From: Chitinophagales bacterium
GTDB taxonomy: Bacteria; Bacteroidota; Bacteroidia; Chitinophagales; UBA2359
DNA: 48,551 nucleotides
NCBI GenBank assembly: GCA_041392475.1
Contig: JAWKLZ010000005.1
Coordinates: forward strand, 1 to 48,551
Direction: 5' to 3'
A program made the translations under genes and the position numbers. The notes beneath the pieces were generated by a model. It was not told where the DNA came from and ran no database searches. It saw nothing but the letters and a program-made list of their open reading frames with translations. Positions 8,564 to 16,383 of the stretch are shown piece by piece; position 1 is the first letter of the stretch, and each line of letters opens with the position of its first letter.

Positions 8564-8771
8564 AAAAACGTAAGGTAATTATGTCATATCGAAATACGCA
8601 GTTTTTGCTTACTTTTCTGCAAAAATTTAGAGTGAGATGCAAAAAAATGAAGCTATAAAATATTTCCCTTATGTAACGATCAAAAAATAAGTTGTGCATT
8701 TGAAATTTCCAACAATCTGATTTAGGAGTGGTTTTTTCATTTTAATTCTTATTCTAATTTTTATTCGTTTC

Positions 8772-10154
8772 TTATTCAATCTTTTGTTTCAGTCTCTTTA
8801 TTTTTTCGTTTGGAAAAGGTTCTAACCAATCTATCGTTTTGAAGGGAGAGTAAGAAATAGCAATAGCTGCTAAATTTTTGTCGGGTTTGATGTAGGGTTT
8901 GAGGGGACGGCCATTCAGTGCTACTTTGATATCTGCTTGAACCGTTGCATCTTCCATGCCGTTCTTGCGGTATTCTTGTTTCAGATAATGAACAAATTGA
9001 AGGATCATATCTGGATGTACTTCCATTTTCCGTTCTTGCTTTTCGCTGAGGTAGTTGTTGGGGAAAATGGTCCACGTTTTACCAGTTTTTGGGTCTGTTC
9101 CTTTGAAGTAAGCGTGCGCTCGTTTGTGTCGGAGCATCATTCTCCACGAAAAACGATGCCCTTGTTCTGTCCATGCCACGTTGTTGGGATAGAGATGGTG
9201 TCGAAGGGGAAGTGCTATTTGCAGTAAACAATAGACAAGGATAAGCCCAAACGCCCATTGAGGGAGTTTTGAAGGAGTTGCATTGTCTTTTCCGTTCTCT
9301 TTTTTAGGCGAAAAAGAGGGAAACCATGCTTCCAAGTATTTTCTGCTCCAATTGGCCGAGAAAAACATCAGGGTCATGGCAATGGATAAAATGGGAAATA
9401 TGCCAATGTCGAACAGTATTTTGTTGATGAGGTGAAAGAAAACAACCATCACCAAAGCAAAAACACGGGTCCTTTTGAAGACAAGTAAAGGAACAATGCA
9501 AAGATCAAAGGCCAAGCCGCCATAGCTGATGAAGTAAGCAAACCAATCTTGGGTGACTATATCGCCAATAAGCCAATAATTGTACTTATAAGACAACCAA
9601 GTTCTTATGGGTTCTGCATTGAACCAATCGGCATTGATTTTTGCCAATCCTCCAAAAAAATAAACTACTGCCATCTGGAACTGCAATAAGAATACAGGCC
9701 AGAAATGAATGGTATTGGTGTGAATATCAGGATGCTGCTTTGCATCCAATGACCACGCACGATTTGCAGGAAAAATTGCCATCATCACACTTACCAGACA
9801 TATCAAATATGCGTGATTCAAATAATCGGCGGTGTCTATCAAAAAGGTATATATTGTTCCGACTGCAAATAGGATGGCACTGATACGGTATTTCCAGCCC
9901 AACATTATATTGATTGACAGAACGCCCATGATTGCCCACAGTATATACATTCCCCAACCTGGTAACGGATGTACCCATCCAAAACCGTAGTAGGTGAAGT
10001 GCATTTTGGGGGCAATTTGAGAATCGTATATCCACCCTGATGCAAAGTTGTTGATGACATCTATAAGCATGGTTGCCCCAAATACTATGCGAAAAAATAC
10101 TAGAGAGGCGATGTCTATCGGGCTTGAGAGTGCTTTGAAATTCAATGGTTTCAT
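8772..10154 (-). CDS. Vitamin K-dependent gamma-carboxylase homologue (HTTM domain)
   Basis: A 460-residue multi-pass membrane protein that aligns well by eye with animal vitamin K-dependent gamma-glutamyl carboxylase (GGCX). Matching blocks are N-H-A-Y-L (H114, counterpart of GGCX His160), A-N-R-A-W-S-L-D-A, F-G-G-L-A-K-I-N-A-D-W (K172, counterpart of the GGCX catalytic base Lys218), F-F-H-L-I-N and A-N-W-S-R-K. About seven hydrophobic helices fill residues 15-300, and a basic soluble C-terminal part follows. Both catalytic positions are kept, so epoxidase or carboxylase chemistry is possible, although the bacterial substrate is unknown. The start chosen is the ATG at 10154; a GTG nine codons upstream is the alternative. 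It lies 108 bases behind a dehydrogenase gene on the same strand. Confidence 0.88.
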   Translation of the reverse strand: MKPLNFKALSSPIDIASLVFFRIVFGATMLIDVINNFASGWIYDSQIAPKMHFTYYGFGWVHPLPGWGMYILWAIMGVLSINIMLGWKYRISAILFAVGTIYTFLIDTADYLNHAYLICLVSVMMAIFPANRAWSLDAKQHPDIHTNTIHFWPVFLLQFQMAVVYFFGGLAKINADWFNAEPIRTWLSYKYNYWLIGDIVTQDWFAYFISYGGLAFDLCIVPLLVFKRTRVFALVMVVFFHLINKILFDIGIFPILSIAMTLMFFSANWSRKYLEAWFPSFSPKKENGKDNATPSKLPQWAFGLILVYCLLQIALPLRHHLYPNNVAWTEQGHRFSWRMMLRHKRAHAYFKGTDPKTGKTWTIFPNNYLSEKQERKMEVHPDMILQFVHYLKQEYRKNGMEDATVQADIKVALNGRPLKPYIKPDKNLAAIAISYSPFKTIDWLEPFPNEKIKRLKQKIE

Positions 10155-10262
10155 TTGCAGATAATATAGAATTGTTGACACAAAGCTACTACAAGTAGAA
10201 AGAGATTTTAGAAAAAACAGGCAATAAAATGGAAATAATTGAAGATTTGAAGGAAGAAGCGG

Positions 10263-11303
10263 TCAATATTCCAACTCTAAATCTACCACATTCTTCAATT
10301 TTTGCTCACCTGCCGCAAAGGATAAAACATTGTTCACCAATTCATCCCACCGAGCTGTTTCTGAAAATGGTGAGCCTGCTCGGTGTGGTGACAATACAAT
10401 GTTGTCTAATTCGTGAAATGGAAATTGGTAGGGATATTTTCTTCCTTGTTCATCTGGATTGGGTTTGTAATTATACCATACATCTATTGCAGCACCTGCA
10501 ATGGTTTTACTTTGAAGTACTTCAAAAAGAGCTTTTTCTTGGACAATGATTCCTCTCGCCACGTTTACCAAAAGCCCTCTTTCCCCCAATAGTTTCAGTT
10601 CCGCTTCTCCAATCATGCTCTCTGTTTTTGAAGTATGAGGCAGTGCAATAATGAGTGTGTCAATATGCTGTAAGAAATCATGTAGCTCCTCGGAAGTAAA
10701 TTTGTTTACATTTTGAAGTGCATCATTTTCTGGGTGTTGCTTTTTCCAATTTCTTTTGAGTATGGAAAATTCTACGCCAAAAGGGGTCAGTAATTGATGC
10801 ACATTTTGATTGATGGCACCATATCCCAATAAGCCAATTTTGCGTTTGTAAATAGACATGGAGGGAGAGTTTTCATCGCCTGTTCGCCAAATACCTTCTG
10901 CCATCCATTGGTGGTGTTGAACGATTTGGTTGCTGAGTGACAGCAGTAGAGCTACTGCGTGCTGTGCGGTTAGGTGGGCATGTCCGTGACCATTGATAAG
11001 CATAACAGGTCTTTCTTGATTCAGTTCTTTCATCATCGGGAGTAGGTGGTGAATACCTGTACCTGGATTGATGAATAATTGCAAGTTTTTTGCTGCCCAC
11101 AACCATTCCTTTTTGGGTTGCCAACCTATCATGATGTGTGCCTTCGTTGCGTGTTGTTCACAAAACTTATCCATATCTTTTTTCTCCTGCGAATCAGTTG
11201 GAAACCAAAATTTTAAATTTGGGATAACTCCCAATCGTGTTTGCAACATTGTCTTCAATTTTTTGTCTGGCGACCAAAGAAAAAGTACATGTATGATGTT
11301 CAT
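10263..11303 (-). CDS. Divergent D-2-hydroxyacid dehydrogenase family protein
   Basis: A 346-residue protein of the D-isomer-specific 2-hydroxyacid dehydrogenase family. The nucleotide-binding region starts I-G-L-L-G-Y-G-A-I-N (156-165), so the last Gly of GxGxxG is Asn. The catalytic Arg (R250 in V-N-V-A-R-G) and His (H307 in S-P-H-R-A-G) are present. The position of the catalytic Glu, in the D-V-F-x-x-E block of related enzymes, reads D-V-W-Y-N-Y, giving Tyr279. Formate dehydrogenases also lack this Glu, with Gln in its place, so the enzyme could be active on an unusual substrate. It is cytoplasmic, without signal peptide, and may be cotranscribed with the gamma-carboxylase homologue downstream. 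The substrate cannot be told. Confidence 0.82.
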   Translation of the reverse strand: MNIIHVLFLWSPDKKLKTMLQTRLGVIPNLKFWFPTDSQEKKDMDKFCEQHATKAHIMIGWQPKKEWLWAAKNLQLFINPGTGIHHLLPMMKELNQERPVMLINGHGHAHLTAQHAVALLLSLSNQIVQHHQWMAEGIWRTGDENSPSMSIYKRKIGLLGYGAINQNVHQLLTPFGVEFSILKRNWKKQHPENDALQNVNKFTSEELHDFLQHIDTLIIALPHTSKTESMIGEAELKLLGERGLLVNVARGIIVQEKALFEVLQSKTIAGAAIDVWYNYKPNPDEQGRKYPYQFPFHELDNIVLSPHRAGSPFSETARWDELVNNVLSFAAGEQKLKNVVDLELEY

Positions 11304-11338
11304 GAATAGAAAGATTTGTTTAAATGTGATTTATAAAC

Positions 11339-11393
11339 AAAAAAAAACGAATAATAATTGAGTCGTTTGGGTACTGACTGAATTATTACTCGT
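11339..11393 (-). terminator. Intrinsic terminator of the first ArsR-type gene
   Basis: Bases 11347-11364 pair with 11376-11393 as an 18-bp stem with two mismatches and an 11-base loop. On the minus strand it is followed by nine T (A-run 11339-11347 on the plus strand). It ends the regulator gene that stops at 11430 and separates it from the dehydrogenase gene. Confidence 0.8.
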
Positions 11394-11429
11394 CTTTTCT
11401 TTTGCTTCAAAATATAAAATATCTTTAAG

Positions 11430-11747
11430 CTAAACTTTTATACCTCTTTCTTTTACAGATATTTGGTATGAGGCAAGAGCATCTTTTAACTGCTCAATCT
11501 TCTCGTAGTTAAGTGTATAGTAGATATACTTACCTTCTCTACGGGTTTCTACGACCTCCGCATTGCGAAGAATTCTCAAGTGTTGTGATGTGATTGACTG
11601 CTCCAAATTGAGAGTATTATAAATTTTATTAACATTAATAATTCCATTTTTGTCAATAAATTCAATAATGGACAATCTCAAAGGATGGGCGATAGCTCTG
11701 AGCAATTCAGTAGCATAATCCAAGTTGTGCTGATTTAAAGCTGCCAT
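11430..11747 (-). CDS. ArsR-type winged-helix regulator, copy 1
   Basis: A 105-residue single-domain ArsR-family DNA-binding protein. The order is helix A-H-P-L-R-L-S-I-I-E-F-I, then the helix-turn-helix with Q-S-I-T-S-Q-H-L-R-I-L-R-N-A and the beta-wing R-R-E-G-K-Y-I-Y-Y-T-L-N. The usual metal-binding cysteine pair of the recognition helix (ELCVC in ArsR/SmtB) is absent, so metal sensing by that site is excluded and another signal, or none, is likely. The start chosen is the ATG at 11747; upstream codons run into the AT-rich spacer. It is a paralogue of the next gene upstream, sharing Q-S-x-x-S-Q-H-L-x-I-L-R and G-K-Y-I-x-Y-x-L-N. Targets are unknown. Confidence 0.88.
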   Translation of the reverse strand: MAALNQHNLDYATELLRAIAHPLRLSIIEFIDKNGIINVNKIYNTLNLEQSITSQHLRILRNAEVVETRREGKYIYYTLNYEKIEQLKDALASYQISVKERGIKV

Positions 11748-11815
11748 TTTAATTTTGTTTTTAATAAGTAACAATAAGGTATATATAAAATAAAAAAATT
11801 TAAGGTTTCAAAAAT

Positions 11816-11855
11816 AAAAAAAGTCCTGTTATAAAACAAATTATACCAGGACTTT
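11816..11855 (-). terminator. Intrinsic terminator between the two ArsR-type genes
   Basis: AAAGTCCTG (11820-11828) pairs with CAGGACTTT (11847-11855). On the minus strand a T-run follows the stem. It lies 24 bases past the stop of the upstream ArsR-type gene, so the two paralogues are probably separate transcripts. Confidence 0.75.
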
Positions 11856-11879
11856 CTTAGTTAACGATATTTTATTTAA

Positions 11880-12218
11880 CTAACGTGCTAATTCCTCAAC
11901 CAATTGTGCGATTTCAGCAATCCGGTCATGGTTCAAAGCATAGAAGATATATTTGCCATCTCTCTCTGTTATAACGACTCCTGCTTTACGCAAAATAGCC
12001 AAGTGTTGAGACGCTACTGATTGTTCAAGTCTCAATTTTACATAAATCTCAGTTACAGTGAGTTTTTTATGTTCTTCCAATAAATGAACTATGGATTGGC
12101 GAAGCTTATGATTCACAGCTCTTAAAACCAAAACTGCTTTTCGAAGCAAATCGTAGTTCAAAGTAATAGGATTGTCAGAATCCTTGCGGATAACTACTGT
12201 ATTAGCTAAAGTTCCCAT
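11880..12218 (-). CDS. ArsR-type winged-helix regulator, copy 2
   Basis: A 112-residue ArsR-family regulator with the same layout as its downstream paralogue: N-H-K-L-R-Q-S-I-V-H-L-L, recognition helix Q-S-V-A-S-Q-H-L-A-I-L-R-K-A and wing E-R-D-G-K-Y-I-F-Y-A-L-N. It also lacks the metal-binding Cys motif. The N-terminus carries about 20 extra residues (MGTLANTVVIRKDSDNP...). The two genes arose by duplication or are members of a regulator pair; different N-termini and separate terminators argue that they are regulated independently. The region upstream (12219-12300) is very AT-rich and should hold the promoter. No target gene is apparent nearby. Confidence 0.88.
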   Translation of the reverse strand: MGTLANTVVIRKDSDNPITLNYDLLRKAVLVLRAVNHKLRQSIVHLLEEHKKLTVTEIYVKLRLEQSVASQHLAILRKAGVVITERDGKYIFYALNHDRIAEIAQLVEELAR

Positions 12219-12339
12219 TTTAAAAAAAATTTAAAAAGTTAAAAAAAAAGTGCGTATTTTAGAAAAGCATATCTACTTTTCTTTAGTTCCCTTATATACA
12301 AAGATACGGAATATTTCTTAATATTAGAAGAAATTATTA

Positions 12340-13044
12340 TCACAAACGATTAAATATTTTTTTTGTTTTATGTTTTGGTAAATATTTTTTTAAGTAGTAA
12401 GGTTCATAATAGGCTATATCCTCAAATTCATTCTGAATAAAATGCTGATAAGCAATAGAAACAAGGTTTACTGCAGAAAAATATATATCCGTAAAAAACA
12501 CAGCATTGGGATGAGTAAGTATGGTTGTACATTTAGCTGAACCGTTACCAAAAAACAATACTTTTTTTTGAGATAAATAACTTTCAAAAGAATCGCCTTC
12601 AATAATTTTTGCATGTTTAACCTCTAACTCATCTAATTTATTGTCATACACAGATGCATAAACTTCCATGCGTCTTGCATCCATCATCGGAACACAATAA
12701 AAATCTTCGTATTTATGACCATATTTTTCTATTGCCACAAAAGCCATTGCCCTTAAAGTATCTACTGCAATCAATGGAATATCCAGCGAATAACACAATC
12801 CCTTTGCAGTAGCAGCCCCAATTCTCAAACCTGTATAAGACCCAGGGCCATCGCTGACTGCAATTGCAGCCAATTCGGTCATACTCACAGAAGATTCCTG
12901 CAATATTTCTTCAATGAACAAAGTGAGGAGTCCTGCATGTTGCAGTCCTTCCTTTTGTTCTTTTTCGGCAAATAATGTTCCATTTTTAGTCAAGGCAACA
13001 GAACAGTTTTCCGTAGTCGTATCAATACATAATATCCAGTTCAT
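12340..13044 (-). CDS. tsaB: tRNA threonylcarbamoyladenosine biosynthesis protein TsaB
   Basis: A 234-residue TsaB (YeaZ) protein, which dimerises with TsaD to make the N6-threonylcarbamoyl modification at A37 of ANN-decoding tRNAs. The ASKHA-fold start I-L-C-I-D-T-T-T-E-N-C-S-V-A-L (4-18) and the motif D-G-P-G-S-Y-T-G-L-R-I-G-A-A-T-A-K-G-L (68-86) are diagnostic. The conserved D-A-R-R-M-E-V-Y-A region follows near 125-133. The C-terminal part is variable, as usual in the family. TsaB alone is not catalytic; TsaC, TsaD and TsaE genes are not in the window. It is transcribed on the minus strand behind the plus-strand lipoprotein gene at 13280, from which it diverges. Confidence 0.93.
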   Translation of the reverse strand: MNWILCIDTTTENCSVALTKNGTLFAEKEQKEGLQHAGLLTLFIEEILQESSVSMTELAAIAVSDGPGSYTGLRIGAATAKGLCYSLDIPLIAVDTLRAMAFVAIEKYGHKYEDFYCVPMMDARRMEVYASVYDNKLDELEVKHAKIIEGDSFESYLSQKKVLFFGNGSAKCTTILTHPNAVFFTDIYFSAVNLVSIAYQHFIQNEFEDIAYYEPYYLKKYLPKHKTKKIFNRL

Positions 13045-13176
13045 AATTCAATTTAAACACTTATTAATGCCATATTTACCCCACATACGTCTTATGGGTT
13101 ACAGCACTTTCATTAAAAAATCTAACCTTGCAACGCTAAAGCAAAAACATAGTCTTATTATTTAGAATGATTTTCC

Positions 13177-13200
13177 GCAAATTTGCTATATTCAGCAAAT
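13177..13200. promoter_or_regulatory. Palindrome with repeated half-site between divergent genes
   Basis: GCAAATTTGC (13177-13186) is a perfect 10-bp palindrome, and GCAAAT returns at 13195-13200. They lie in the 235-base spacer between tsaB (minus) and the lipoprotein gene at 13280 (plus). A regulator site is possible; no regulator is identified. Confidence 0.3.
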
Positions 13201-13279
13201 CTTGTCGTCATTATATGTACACAATGTATAAAAACCGTCGAACACACAATATCTATTCTTAATAAAAAAACTACATGCT

Positions 13280-13735
13280 ATGCTAAAAATATACTTTTTC
13301 TACATACTTTTCCTTTTGATGACCGTTGCCAGTTGTAAGAAAGAAAACCTAATTATCATTGAAGGAGTTGAATCTATTTCTTTTGATTGTTTAACCTCTA
13401 TTAACGAACATCAGATTATCAACGATTCGGAAGCATACAAATTGTTTTTGGACACATATAGGAACAATTCCCAAAATTGTCTTACTTACATTTCACCTTC
13501 AATTGATTTCACAGAAAAAACTTTGTTGGGGCAATATATTGAAGTGACTGCCTGCAACGTTTCTTCCATATCAGAAGTTTTTGCAGACCCTAGTCAAAAG
13601 CGGTATATTTACCAATTACAGGTAAATTTAGAGGGAACTTGCGAAACCCGTTTTGAGAGACTCGTCTGGATTGTAGTTCCCAAACTTCCTGATAATTACA
13701 CTGTGGCTTTTGAAGCAAACTATGAAAGAATATAA
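13280..13735 (+). CDS. Hypothetical lipoprotein
   Basis: A 151-residue protein of unknown function. Residues 1-18 form a lipoprotein signal ending in a lipobox V-A-S-C, followed by K-K-E, so it is probably lipidated and periplasmic or on the outer membrane. The mature part is small, with four more cysteines (for example in ...F-D-C-L-T..., ...Q-N-C-L-T... and ...T-A-C-N-V...), which may form disulfides. No known domain was recognised. It ends inside the upstream reading of the DUF4292 gene; with the start chosen for that gene, the spacing is 13 bases, so the two are likely cotranscribed. Confidence 0.75.
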   Translation: MLKIYFFYILFLLMTVASCKKENLIIIEGVESISFDCLTSINEHQIINDSEAYKLFLDTYRNNSQNCLTYISPSIDFTEKTLLGQYIEVTACNVSSISEVFADPSQKRYIYQLQVNLEGTCETRFERLVWIVVPKLPDNYTVAFEANYERI

Positions 13736-13748
13736 AATTCAAGAAAAA

Positions 13749-14549
13749 ATGATGCAAAATATAACCTCCAACTTCACAGTTTGGCTTATGCTGCTATTGA
13801 GTTGGTTATTGGTCTTCAATGCTTGTGGAACGTCAAAAAGAACGGAAGGAAGTACATTGAAAAAAAAATCACTGAAATTTGTTGAAAATCAATTAGAGCG
13901 AAATTTGTTTGATGCGGATTGGCTGCGGATGAAAGCAAAGATTACGGCAAATGATGGCAAACAAAAACAAAGCTTCAATGCGGATGTTCGTTTACGAAAA
14001 GACAGCGTTTTGTGGATGTCTATTTCACCTACCATTCTAAAAATTGAAGTGGCAAGAGTGCTAATTAGTCGTGACAGTGTTCAGGTGATAGATAGAATTC
14101 ACAAACAATACTACGCCACCAATGTTGACTTTTTAGAAACACTGACCAACTACCCACTGAATTTTGAAATGCTCCAAAACATTCTTTTTGGAAATCCCAT
14201 AGTAAAAGGTGATACAAAGTCTGTTTTGTCGATTACCAAAGAAAACTACTGTCTGCAAAATGCGCTTCAGGATTTGGCTCTGGAGCTTTGTTTAGACCCC
14301 AAAAATTTCACACTTGCTCAAATGAGTGTGAACGATACCTTACATCAACGCTATTTGAATGTGGCATTGGAGGATTACGAAGCGGTTGATAAACAAATAT
14401 TTTCACACAAACGCCTTTTGTCCATTGAAGCCCCTCAGAAATATGAGGTAGATATAAGGCTTTCTAAAGTGAAGGCAAATGAAGCCCAAAAAGTAGAATT
14501 TTCGGTGCCAGAAAAATATGAAAAAGTAGAGCGTTTGGAAATAAATTAA
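13749..14549 (+). CDS. DUF4292-type lipoprotein (LolA-like fold suspected)
   Basis: A 266-residue lipoprotein. After two adjacent Met codons a hydrophobic signal ends at a lipobox F-N-A-C. The mature region resembles DUF4292 proteins of Bacteroidota: an early W-x-x-x-K-A-K-I block, then alternating strands such as R-L-R-K-D-S-V-L-W-M-S-I-S-P and V-A-R-V-L-I-S-R-D-S-V-Q-V-I-D-R, which recall the LolA/LppX fold that carries lipids or lipoproteins. The longer reading starts at 13710 and would overlap the previous gene; the ATG at 13749 puts the signal peptide in the normal place. It is followed, 30 bases later, by an EnvC-like gene, a pairing often seen in this phylum. Function is inferred, not shown. 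Confidence 0.8.
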   Translation: MMQNITSNFTVWLMLLLSWLLVFNACGTSKRTEGSTLKKKSLKFVENQLERNLFDADWLRMKAKITANDGKQKQSFNADVRLRKDSVLWMSISPTILKIEVARVLISRDSVQVIDRIHKQYYATNVDFLETLTNYPLNFEMLQNILFGNPIVKGDTKSVLSITKENYCLQNALQDLALELCLDPKNFTLAQMSVNDTLHQRYLNVALEDYEAVDKQIFSHKRLLSIEAPQKYEVDIRLSKVKANEAQKVEFSVPEKYEKVERLEIN

Positions 14550-14579
14550 CCATAAAGGTTGTCTAAACATCGAAACAAA

Positions 14580-15845
14580 ATGGAAATCAAAACCAATACA
14601 AAAATCAAAACCCCATTTGACTTTCAAGAACCAATCCATCATATACTGAAATATAGTTTCTTATTTGTGCTGTTTATCTTGCTAGTCGGAAAAGCAGATT
14701 TGTTTGCCCAAGAAAAAAAAGACTTGGAAAAACAAAAAACGCAGTTGGCAAAGGACATTGCTTTGACCCGAAAATTGCTCAAAAATACTCAGAACAATCA
14801 GACCCTTTCTATCAATGACTTGAAACTGCTCCAACAACAGGTTCATAATCGAGAGAAGATGATTCATACGGTTCAACAACAACTTGATATATTGAACATT
14901 AGCCTCACCGAAACGGATTACCAGATAGATTCAGTTTCTACGGTTTTGGAGGAACTTAGGGACGAGTATGCCGAATTGATTCGACACGCATATTTGTCCA
15001 ACAATGCCTACAATCGCTTGTTGTTCCTGTTTTCGGCCGATAGCTTCAATGAAGCCTACCAGCGTTTGAAATATTTGCAGTATTATACCAGTCATCGCAA
15101 GAACCAAGTGGGTCAAATAGAGTTAATGAAGAAGGAACTATTGGAAAATCGGGTGCGTTTGGAATCGGAAAAGGAAGAGAAAAAAGGATTGTTGGTCGCA
15201 GAACAGCAGCAACGGTTGGCATTGAAGGTGGAAGAAGAACAGAAAAACGAAATGGTGAAAAAATTGAAGCAAAAGGAGAGTTATTTGAAAAAGAAATTGA
15301 CCTCCAAAAAACAAGCCATTGAAGAATTAGACCGCCAAATCAGAGCGATTATAGAAAAGGTGACAGCTGAGGAAACGCCGATTGATAATTTGCCGAATAG
15401 AAAAATGACGGCTGATTTACTAAAATTGAGTGCTGACTTCAAAGAAAATCAAGGTAAACTTCCTTGGCCTGTGGATCAAGGAATTATCACTGGCAAATTT
15501 GGCAAACAACAACATCCTATTTTGAAGCACATCACCCTCACCAACAATGGTTTAGATATTGCTACCAAAAAAGGAGAAGTTGCACGAGCCTTGTTTGAAG
15601 GAAAGGTCAGCAATACGCTCTACAGTCCTACTTTTCAATGGGCGGTCATTGTGAAACATGGAGAATATTTTACGGTTTACTCCAATTTGGAAGAAGTGCA
15701 GGTGAGTAAAGGAGATGAAATTACGACCCGACAGGCCATCGGAACAATTTATACGGATGTAGAAGAAGGCAAAACCGAAGTACATTTGGAGGTGTGGAAA
15801 GGCAACGGAAAATTGAATCCTATCGAGTGGATTTACAAAAAATAA
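14580..15845 (+). CDS. EnvC-like murein hydrolase activator, degenerate M23 domain
   Basis: A 421-residue secreted or membrane-anchored protein with a signal segment (about 19-44, ending ...D-L-F-A-Q), a long coiled coil (about 45-255) and a C-terminal LytM/M23-type domain (about 295-421). The domain keeps the fold landmarks G-x-I-T-G-K-F-G, G-L-D-I-A, V-x-A-x-F-E-G-K-V and H-L-E-V-W, but the zinc ligands are lost: the HxxxD site reads N-G-L-D and the Y-x-H-L site reads Y-S-N-L. This is the EnvC arrangement, in which a catalytically dead LytM domain activates amidases at the septum. The start is the ATG at 14580; a TTG seven codons earlier is possible. It lies just behind a DUF4292 gene. Confidence 0.88.
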   Translation: MEIKTNTKIKTPFDFQEPIHHILKYSFLFVLFILLVGKADLFAQEKKDLEKQKTQLAKDIALTRKLLKNTQNNQTLSINDLKLLQQQVHNREKMIHTVQQQLDILNISLTETDYQIDSVSTVLEELRDEYAELIRHAYLSNNAYNRLLFLFSADSFNEAYQRLKYLQYYTSHRKNQVGQIELMKKELLENRVRLESEKEEKKGLLVAEQQQRLALKVEEEQKNEMVKKLKQKESYLKKKLTSKKQAIEELDRQIRAIIEKVTAEETPIDNLPNRKMTADLLKLSADFKENQGKLPWPVDQGIITGKFGKQQHPILKHITLTNNGLDIATKKGEVARALFEGKVSNTLYSPTFQWAVIVKHGEYFTVYSNLEEVQVSKGDEITTRQAIGTIYTDVEEGKTEVHLEVWKGNGKLNPIEWIYKK

Positions 15846-16032
15846 TGCTCGGAATGTTGAATGGTAAACGATAAATGATGAATTTTGCGGTTTAGATTCA
15901 ATCCTGTATCGGTTTTGAATTTTGTGTCGGTTTTAAATACACTGCAATTCATTTTCGAACCACAACAGTTTGACAATAATTTATTTGAATGAATGGCATT
16001 TGCCATTTCAATATTTTTTAAAATAACTTATC

Positions 16033-16242
16033 ATGAATACATTACTCCTTTTTGGTATCCCAGGCGGACCAGAGTTAATTCTAATTTTAGTGGTCATTCT
16101 TTTGCTTTTTGGTGGTAAAAAAATTCCTGAATTGGCGAGAGGTATTGGCAAAGGCATCAAGGAATTTAACAATGCCAAAGCTTCTATCCAACAAGAAATA
16201 GATGAAGGAATGAAAATCGAAGAAACAAAAAAAGACAAATAA
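16033..16242 (+). CDS. tatA: Sec-independent protein translocase TatA
   Basis: A 69-residue TatA/E-family protein. It has a short N-terminal stretch, a membrane helix (about 13-27), the hinge F-G-G-K-K-I-P-E-L-A-R-G-I-G-K-G (26-41) and an amphipathic helix followed by a charged tail. These are the marks of TatA, which oligomerises to form the export path for folded proteins carrying twin-arginine signals. tatC is not in this window. The gene lies alone between the EnvC-like gene and gatA and starts 187 bases after the former, so it probably has its own promoter. Confidence 0.93.
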   Translation: MNTLLLFGIPGGPELILILVVILLLFGGKKIPELARGIGKGIKEFNNAKASIQQEIDEGMKIEETKKDK

Positions 16243-16286
16243 GTTTTAGCTTTGCGTTCTTTCTTTAGAGGAGAGAAGTAGGAATT

Positions 16287-16349
16287 AAGAAGCAAGATAA
16301 AATAATAAGCGTATCTTGCTTCTTGAAGTGTGAAACGGTCTTGCTTCTT
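16287..16349. repeat. AAGAAGCAAGAT inverted repeat plus a third direct copy
   Basis: AAGAAGCAAGAT (16287-16298) pairs perfectly with ATCTTGCTTCTT (16313-16324), and TCTTGCTTCTT recurs at 16339-16349. It is a repeated intergenic word, so an upstream start for gatA inside it is unlikely. Related words occur near 42548. Confidence 0.65.
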
Positions 16350-16383
16350 GCATCTAAAATTCTCCATCTCAAAAGAACAACGA

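Noticed and set aside
16287..16324. Terminator for tatA
   Set aside because: The 12-bp stem is perfect but has no T-run after it, and the sequence is a repeated intergenic word.
16330..16383. Upstream extension of GatA
   Set aside because: It begins with GTG inside a repeated intergenic word and gives a protein longer than the family.
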